Source: Argopecten irradians
Taxonomy: Eukaryota > Mollusca > Bivalvia > Pectinida > Pectinidae
Length of the DNA stretch: 64,000 nucleotides
NCBI RefSeq assembly: GCF_041381155.1
Contig: NC_091147.1
Span: 12,153,030 to 12,217,029 of the forward strand
Direction of reading: 5' to 3'
The notes under the pieces are model-generated. The model did no database searches, had not been told where the DNA came from, and saw only the letters and a list, made by a program, of their open reading frames with translations. The translations under genes and the position numbers were made by a program. Positions 57,331-64,000 of this stretch are shown here, piece after piece (the stretch's first letter is position 1; each line of letters opens with the position of its first letter).

Positions 57331-59410
57331 CTTAAAATCCATAACATCACTTAAAAAATATTAAAAAAAAAAAAAAAAAAAAAAAGTGTTATGTACACAG
57401 CCAATCGGGGCTTTACTGGTACCAGTATATACGCCATATCTGTTTCGGCAGCGGTGTAAACTCTGAGAGGCTTATTTGTGTACCCGCGTTATTATATTCT
57501 AATTATTTTGCCTTTGGCCCGCGTTAGTTTTATTATTTTGCCTATGGCCCGCGTTCATATTTTATTACTTTTTTTATTAGATACTCATTACATTTCGGCA
57601 TTTTAAAACATAACCTAGGCGGTAAACCTCACACTATACCTATCAAGGCAGTAGCACATGGTCACTGCCCTGTGCAATACTTAATGACATATCTAAGGCA
57701 TCGCGGTACAAAACCGGGCTGTCTCTTTCAAACTAAACGTGGTGACGCTTTCTCACGCAGAAGTTTTGACTCGTTGACAAAACAATGCTTGTCCATATGC
57801 GGACTTGATGTGACTCGATTCAAGGGTCACTCATTTCGTATAGGTGGGGCATCATTTGCTGCTAATATATTGGGCTTGTCTGATTCTCAAATACGAAGTC
57901 TTGGTCGATGGAAAGGTGACGCTTTTAAGGTCTATATTCGATCTCCTGCCATGTAAGCAGAATATAGACCTTAAAAGGTGACGCTTTTAAGGTCTATATT
58001 CGATCTCCTGCCATTTCACATACATGTTAATTTTACAATGTTATTTGTTCCACACAGGCTATAGTGACGGTACGTCCAGGTCATTGTGGTATAAAATTCA
58101 TTGTAGTTAACATGTTGATATAAGTTTGATATTTGTCTTTGATGTATATATGTTGAGACTACATCTGCGACTGGGAACTCAGTGGCGGTACGCCCGTTCC
58201 CTGGTGGTTTTTCTATGACTCTAAGTTTTCTTTTGATGTACTGTGTTTTACTCTGTAACATTTGGTATTTGCAGAGATATATGCCATAAAAGACTTGTTG
58301 TAAAGTCTGTTTGGACACTGAATGTGTTTCCAACATTATTTGCTTCTGTTATATGCATTGAAGTTATCATATTGTTTTGTTTAGATATATATATACATAT
58401 ATATGTTAGGTTTGTTTATACGCAGCAAGGGTGGCGGCAGTTCCATATGTATTAAGGTAAAAGTAACCTTTTGGCGCTCTTTAGGCCGCACCTTCACTCA
58501 AAATTCTTTTCGATAAATAATTTGGGTTAAGTCAAAATAAATATTTTCGGCCGCCTTCATAAAAGGTGAGCCAGTTTTCTGCCAAAAATCCTTGTTGCGT
58601 TGTTTATTCTTGATTATTCATTTTGAGTAAACAGAGCTTGCTGCTTTATGAGAGAGCATACAGAATTGAGGGATACAAAGAAGTGGTCTTTCGATTTTTG
58701 TATACGAATAAGGGGAAAAATACTGTTGACACCGTCACATATCGCCATGGATGACTCTCCTGTAAATGGATATATTTATAATGTGTTTAAGAAAATGGTA
58801 AATGGTACAGTTGTTGTTTTTCTTTCCATCTTATATAAAGAAAAATGACTTTATAGCATAATTAAGTACTATTGGTTTGCTGGTATGACCAATACTAAAT
58901 TTAGACATAAGAATAATCATACAGTTATTGTCTCCTACTGTGCAGACCTCCGAGCAAATGTCTTGGTGAAACCTTAAAACAAAATAGATCGATGCAAAAT
59001 AATCTATTTTCCCATACACGCTATTTATGCCAGAAAACGACCTACCGATTCTGAGAGACTGTGTCGCGAGGTTGACAGCCACGAGTGATGAGGAACAGGC
59101 TGTGTCGATAGTTAGTGATGGACCCAGTAAGTTATAGTTGTACGACACCCGAGCCGTGATGATGCTGGCCGCGTCTCCGGTCACGGTGTAGTTCGTCATT
59201 AACGAATAGTCGCCATCTTTGGAGGTCTTGGCGTCACTGTTCATGGCGCCAATGTAAACACTTGTTTGTGAACCATCCAGCTCTTTCCGGGTGATCCCGC
59301 CGTCTTCCAGGGCCATGTGTACACATTCAAGGACGTAACGCTGCTGGGGGTCCATTTCTGAGGCCTCCATTTCGGCAATGCCGAAAAATTCATTGTCCCA
59401 GAAATCATGA
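55998..59410 (-). CDS. Animal FAS-like type I polyketide synthase, ketosynthase exons
   Basis: Exon A 59410-59046 (acceptor TTTTTTTCCTTTCACAG, donor AATCG|GTAGGT) encodes HDFWDNEFFGIAEMEASEMD, PQQRYVLECVHMALEDGG, SVYIGAMNSD and DTACSSSLVAVNLATQSLR, containing the ketosynthase active-site Cys. Exon B 56127-55998 (acceptor TTTTATACCCAG, donor GCGAT|GTAAGTGG) encodes MFVTLTKARMASPTGKCQAF and SANADGYVRGE. The expected GCGIMILETLSD follows only in another frame, so one base is missing in GAGAGG: a pseudogene mark or homopolymer error. The two exons share phase 1, but the roughly 18 residues expected between them (CGGVN segment) were not found. Such PKSs condense malonyl units in the cytosol and are known from molluscs. 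Upstream and downstream exons are not seen. An SGNH/recombinase element sits in the intron on the other strand. Confidence 0.85.
56468..57046 (+). CDS. SGNH/GDSL-hydrolase-like protein of the mobile element, 192 aa
   Basis: The ATG at 56468 (MSDPARVLVIGHSFIVRLAS) is preferred over the upstream in-frame extension because the SGNH block I starts right after it. Block I is VLVIGHSFIVRL with the nucleophile-position Ser. Block III is QCGGND. Block V is DGVHF (Asp and His). A block II Gly lies in GIPGANMQ. The frame is complete to a TAA, within the usual 180-220 residues for this element-borne domain. Its substrate is unknown. In YR elements it is thought to help the element and not the host. A possible donor (TTGG|GTAAGTT) just upstream suggests a spliced 5' leader. 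Confidence 0.75.
   Translation: MSDPARVLVIGHSFIVRLASYINNSPSRANFGLSRDLVDFVGIPGANMQRIASRFELPGSTSFYDVICLQCGGNDLSRPRGLPDRVVDAIMYFTEELLSRGTRHVVVCQLFRRERTRRHKGDVAISIYNSRVAETNELLLHRLNNFQGVTFLRHTREIWDEHDLLGSDGVHFHCLKPYYRSVKGGIIYALAQ
57047..57572. other. Low-complexity linker between SGNH and recombinase
   Basis: No supported gene. There is a TA microsatellite (about 57308-57331), an A-run (about 57364-57385) and two copies of a TTATTTTGCCTNTGGCCCGC-type motif at about 57500 and 57535. Confidence 0.6.
57573..57956 (+). CDS. Tyrosine recombinase, C-terminal catalytic region (mobile-element relic)
   Basis: The frame reads IRYSLHFGILKHN, then HGHCPVQYLMTYLRHRGTKP, GCLFQTKRGDAFS, FKGHSFRIGGASFAA (H-x-x-R box), LGRWKGDAFKVYIRSP (active-site Tyr). 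This matches the phage-integrase-type catalytic fold of Cryptons and DIRS/Ngaro elements. Only the C-terminal half is recognisable. It is treated as a fossil of the element at 56140-58450. Confidence 0.78.
   Translation, partial: FIRYSLHFGILKHNLGGKPHTIPIKAVAHGHCPVQYLMTYLRHRGTKPGCLFQTKRGDAFSRRSFDSLTKQCLSICGLDVTRFKGHSFRIGGASFAANILGLSDSQIRSLGRWKGDAFKVYIRSPAM
57911..58014. repeat. 40-bp direct repeat with palindromic link after the recombinase
   Basis: AAGGTGACGCTTTTAAGGTC and TATATTCGATCTCCTGCCAT occur at 57914-57953 and again at 57975-58014. The 20 bases between them contain AATATAGACCTTAA, the reverse complement of the repeat core. Split direct or inverted repeats near the recombinase gene are typical of YR elements, but this could be a local slippage duplication. 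Confidence 0.85.
58451..59045. other. PKS intron, no gene
   Basis: AT-rich intron of the ketosynthase gene on minus. The short frames, including 58648-58848 on plus, show no domain. The minus-strand frame that reads leftward past 59046 is intron read-through past the donor. Confidence 0.55.
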
Positions 59411-61380
59411 CTGTGAAAGGAAAAAAATAAGAAAAATACCTAGATTAATAAAATATAATAACCTCTAATCATAAAATATGAGAATATGATATAAAACAAT
59501 CCATAGTAACTGCCAACAGCCTATCTTAAAATTGTGCAAGTCGGAAGAACTTCTGGTTGACACGTAGATCGAGGATTAAAAAAAAGAGATTTTTTTCTTA
59601 GGCGTACACTTGCAGTACAGCTAATCTTGAGGTTCCAAAAATCGGTTTTAGTTTATTTCGGATAATAAATATATATCTACATGTATTAGATATGCAGATA
59701 TCTCCTAAAAAACATACAATGACATTCAATATTGTGTATGATGACATCGATTTTACCGAACTTCGATCGTTGTCACGTAGACGCTTTTCATGGCTACAAT
59801 TTTGGCGCCAAATTCAAATTTATGCTTAAATATCTGCCTCAAACGACTTTTGAAGCTAAGATATCTTGACGATGGAAAGATAGATTTTGATAAAATATAT
59901 ATCCGTTAAAACAATATAAAATCATAGATTGTCTAAAGGGTAATTAATTTTCCATAATCATTTTTCAGATATTATATCCAGGCCAGATAATGGCTTATTT
60001 GTACCATTTCTTAGCTTTGCATAGCACCAAATCGGTAGCATCGTGACATAAAATTAATAGTTATAACAATTTATATTATCAGACTATGACACTTTATAAT
60101 GTTGAATATATAAGTTGTAATTTATAAAAATATTACCGTTCGATTTCGGTCTAATAATATAATTGTGAAAAAAAGTCATTTTTAGGGGGTAGGGGTATAG
60201 AAAGGATAATTACTCAAAAATTCCCCGGTCAATTTTTTTTTATATTCTTTCATCCCAACCCAAACAACTGTTTTATTATGTGGACAAAAAATAAAGAAAA
60301 TTAAATGACACAATTTTTTGAAATTAGGTATTTAAATTGAAATTCAAATGCAAAAATTGGCCCTTTTTAGGCCTCATTTACACGCATTTGCGTAAAAAAA
60401 TCACAATTAATGTATTTTTAAGAGTGGAAACGACATTGAGGTCATTGATAGCCATATAAACTTACATATTAAAGATAAAAAGTGTTGTTTGTAATATTTC
60501 AGTCAATTACCAAGCTTTGAAAATATGTGTGTAAAATTGTATTTTGAGAAAAACAGACGGTAAAGTAGGGTTATTGAGAGTACAATATTTCCAAAACCGC
60601 TCGGTCAAATTTCAATTAAAAGCCTTAATAAACAGTTTATCAACCAATATTTCAGTGAGCAAATTTTAAAGAAAATTAAACGAGGGGAATTATTTAGGCC
60701 GAACTGTATCGAACCACCTTAAATAATTAATTATATAATTATAATCAATCATGTCAGAACCTTTGCCGCTCATTCATTTGAGGATCAATTTCCTTTGAAA
60801 TTTTGCCGCTACCGGCCATGCACTGTACATTGTACACATGCTTTTCAACTCCTAGAATACGGACACCTCTGTATGATCATGTCGGTGTTGTCGTACTTTG
60901 AATGCTTGGGAATGTCTATTAATAGTGTACGCATACACGGGACACCAACATGGGGTATATTATCGTACGTGTATAACCATGAAAACTAAATGTAAATCAC
61001 TTGAATAAAGTTCGCTTTTAGTTAGTTGTCTTTTCTCCAGCTGAAAACTTGCTCACTAATCCGTCTCTTATATTCCTATACACAATAAATATCCATGATA
61101 TACATGAACAAAAATGTACTTAATTACGTCAAGAATATAACTGCAGTAATATAAATTTATTTTTAATTAATAACCAGATTCATACAGTATGTATCTGGAA
61201 ATATGAAATATTCAATATACACGATGCTAAGTTAACTTTTCAAAGATTAGAGATTAAAGCCGCATAATCCGTATCTTTCAGGGTCCGTAAAACAAAAAAT
61301 TACAAGATATGGTGTAATAGCTCTAAAAAGTTTCCCCAAATTAAAAGTCTAGAAAGTTAAGAGATCAAAAGATATAGATA
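59411..61380. other. Non-coding, no gene seen
   Basis: AT-rich, presumably PKS intron on minus. I searched for the upstream ketosynthase motif (GIGCRFPGG-like) on minus and did not find it. No repeat family is recognised. Confidence 0.5.
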
Positions 61381-61600
61381 TGCAAAATCTTATTTTAGAT
61401 TTATGCGCGGTCCGACAGAAAGTCAAAAGCTACCGCCTCCAAAGCTTAGAAATGCTATTTTGCGCATGTCCGGAAATAAAAGTTGTTTACCGCAATGGCG
61501 CGAGCTTTGCAGTGAAAGCTATGGCAACAACTATGATTTGAGAATGATCTACCAAAACCACATAAACTGACTTCTCTTCGTCTCTATAAGGTGAGTGGGG
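61381..61600 (+). promoter_or_regulatory. Possible TATA-less promoter and first non-coding exon
   Basis: A locally GC-richer island in AT-rich DNA with TGCGCATG (NRF-1-like), TCCGGAAAT (ETS-like) and GCAATGGCGCGAGC, followed by TCTATAAG|GTGAGTGG at 61591, a good donor. Together these look like the start of a housekeeping-type gene running right, out of the window. No coding exon follows within the window, so this is tentative. Confidence 0.3.
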
Positions 61601-64000
61601 CCCCGAAGTGATAACAGTTATATTCTATACTGTAAGTGTTTGGTCGCTTTTTTAATTAGTATCATAGTAAAATAGAGATTAGAAATCAGGAAAAGTGTTG
61701 ATAAATTGGGGGACATATAACAGATTTAATCTTGGATTACAACAGAAGCATACAATAGAGTCGTATTAATTATACGCGGTTCCCTAAAGATGATCGCATT
61801 CTTCAGTGTTATGTACGATATATTGTTACTGTTAGCTACACTTTCAGCGTCAGGAGTGTGATATCTTTTCCGATATCTATTTGTGTATGTATGTATATGC
61901 AGTGATATATATCCTTTTACTGTATGCTATGGATATTACTGTATTAAAGAAGCCACTTTCAAACTTACTTCATCAGTGCCCGTGTGTGTAAGATTGTATT
62001 TTTTTAGACTTACAGTCACTTAGTCACGTACTCGTTATCCTATCTGCTGGTCTTAATTATATAAAATTCACACCAATACATCACAAGTGGTGTAAGTAAA
62101 GAATAGTAATTGACTTTTTACAATATGTATTATATAGTATGTCCAATACATTTAGGCTACATAAATTCTGGCACTAGTACTATTAGTACCATTATTCTTC
62201 ACATGGAAAATGCCTAAACCTCTGTAATTCAAGAATTGACTCAGTAGTATCTAGTGAGGTTTGATTTTGATAAACTTGTGATCAAAAGAATGTGTAATTG
62301 TCATAAATTTGTGTTTGACATAAAAACAATTGGAACTAGTTTGTTTTACATGTAGGCTTACACTGGAATATTATGTACATACATGTATACAGTATTTATC
62401 TCTGTACATAACTGACATTTTACTTCATAGAAATGGGAAAAACAACTAACAAGTCTCCACTGAGAGATCACAAACCCTACAGACAAGAAAAAACAAAAAA
62501 AGTCGTATTTGTAATGTACCATTAAATATGCACCCAGAAAGAAATTAATTTTATATATAATATTCACAAGGACAGGACAGAACAAAACCTAGCATAATTC
62601 CTATACTATCTAATCACGTGGTGGACAAGTATATAAAACACGCAATAACATATAAAATATTATTCTTCTCATCACAAACCAAAAGAAACAAAAGTAATAA
62701 AAATAGAATCATGCAAATATTCCCAAACCGAGTAATTAATACTATACTGCATCATTTATAGAATTTAAAAGGTTACAATGAGATGTAAAATCCAATATAT
62801 GATGTGGCACAATTCAACCAATTAAATACACATATAGTATCAAAAAGTACTTTGGATTAGTAGTAGTAACTAATGTCGAGTACATTTTATAAATGTATCA
62901 AAATACAGAAAAAAAAAATAGCAAAACAAGAACAGGAAAGCTTAGGAAATCACAAGGTTCTTAGGTGTGATTAATGCACAGTCAGTGTCACATCTCAGGA
63001 TTTGAGTTGTGCAACGATATGTATACATTTAGCCCCAATTAAGAAAAACCCCAAACAATCTTGATATGTATCTGTAAATATCACAGATAATGCACCATTA
63101 CTCATAAGTAAGTAAATCCATAAATCTGTTAGCAGACATCATAGCCAGTTGACGCAAGTTGTTAAATTGCAAATATTCATTATTCGAACTAGATTTTAAG
63201 TTTCCAAATATTTTGATTGATAATTAGGTTAAATGTGACTAGACTGAGCAATAAGGGGGTGACACTCTTTTTCCTATCATGCATACTTCTTCTTCTTCTA
63301 ATGTAGCACCAAGGTCAAATCAAAAGGGGTACTACGATGGATACAAACGAGAGGTCTTTATCAAACATCACTTAGTTGTTTGTGGAGCCAAGATCACACT
63401 AAAGAAATTATAATTGAATTAAATAAAATCAAACGATAAACAAACAACATAACAACATTAAAACTTCAAAAAAAAAAGAAGTTAGAATTTCCCACCAGAG
63501 TTAGTAGAACAATAAAAAACAGTACTAAAAAAATGAATTTTTAAACTAGCAATTAACTCATAATAGACATGATAATCAACATTCTATGTTGCAAAGCTTA
63601 TTTTACACTAACATGTATTCTAATTTTGAAACTCCATTACATTTTTTTATATTGGAAACTTAAAAATTTCAATGCCGTAAAATTTATAGCATTGGGAAAC
63701 ACTAAACAAACGATACAGATGAGCTATATGAGTATATGAATGTGATTAGTACTTAATAAACACAAATGGTCTATATTTTCAACAAAAATTATACCTGTCA
63801 TGATTTGCATTGGATTCAAGAGGGTGACAAAATCACGGGGCTTGAACATAAAATATAAATGGTCATCAATAAGTGTATATATGGCAATCTATTAAATGTC
63901 CAATGTACATCCACAAATTTAAACCAGGGAACATGATCTATTCCACATATACACCCAGAGAAGCAAATACATAAAATTGCTTGTTTAGAACATTCCCCAA
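61601..64000. other. Non-coding, no gene seen
   Basis: AT-rich sequence with short frames only (longest 75 codons at 62358-62585 on minus, no domain). It may be the first intron of a gene starting near 61.5 kb or part of the PKS gene. Confidence 0.45.

Larger units (their letters stand above)
56140..58450 (+). mobile_element. SGNH-hydrolase/tyrosine-recombinase element (DIRS/Ngaro- or Crypton-like), partial
   Basis: A plus-strand SGNH frame and a tyrosine recombinase C-terminal region lie in the same orientation, about 600 bases apart, inside a PKS intron. SGNH hydrolase domains together with tyrosine recombinases are known for Ngaro-type YR retroelements. No reverse transcriptase is visible here, so a Crypton-like or reduced derivative is also possible. 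A duplicated 40-bp segment follows the recombinase. Ends are uncertain. It looks like an incomplete relic. Confidence 0.6.

Noticed and set aside
58831-59045. C-terminal extension of the ketosynthase frame past LRIG
   Set aside because: A good donor (GTAGGT) lies at 59045. The residues beyond it do not resemble ketosynthase sequence.

Overview
The window is eukaryotic and AT-rich, with short exons split by GT-AG introns and a dense load of mobile elements. An animal FAS-like polyketide synthase, a calcyphosin-like EF-hand gene, a THAP-DDE transposase, tRNA-type SINEs, a Gmr1-like LTR element and a Helitron/pearl-like element with tandem core repeats together suggest a lophotrochozoan, most likely a bivalve mollusc. 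The species cannot be named from the sequence alone.

Layout. 1-8.8 kb: an inverted copy of the 3' end of the calcyphosin-like gene (terminal exon 324-425, minus) followed by a 7.4-kb array of a 36-bp minisatellite. 8.8-12.1 kb: a minus-strand gene, not evident from long ORFs, that I reconstruct as a small secreted cationic peptide of 78 residues, with TATA box, 5' UTR exon, two coding exons and poly(A) signal. 13.4-17.4 kb: a 1.6-1.8 kb tandem duplication carrying SINEs and TIR sequences. 17.4-21.5 kb: no gene seen. 21.56-42.70 kb: the calcyphosin-like gene on plus, four coding exons, 187 residues. Its 17.3-kb third intron holds a hAT-like element, a Helitron-like element and an 11-kb array of the same 36-bp unit. 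42.92-49.29 kb: an LTR retrotransposon on minus with integrase before reverse transcriptase. 49.3-55.6 kb: a decayed THAP/PIF-Harbinger-type DNA transposon with related long ends. 56.0-59.4 kb: two ketosynthase exons of a type I PKS gene on minus, with an SGNH-hydrolase/tyrosine-recombinase element on plus in the intron between them. 59.4-64 kb: no coding sequence found, one possible promoter near 61.5 kb.

The most unusual structure is the calcyphosin-like locus. The exon 2 donor and the exon 4 acceptor each lie inside a minisatellite whose unit copies the splice site together with the adjacent exon bases. The exon 4 unit is 45 bp, so in the left copy each upstream acceptor stays in frame. 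Exon 4, its acceptor minisatellite and the 36-bp array also exist as an inverted copy on the far side of exons 1-3. An inversion between the arms would therefore still leave exons 1-3 facing an identical exon 4.

Caveat: several stretches (about 16.4-16.8, 26.1-28.9, 30.4-34.7 and 38.2-41.5 kb) carry a high density of one-base insertions and deletions, as in poorly polished long-read consensus. Some frame breaks, and possibly the inverted arm itself, could be assembly artefacts.
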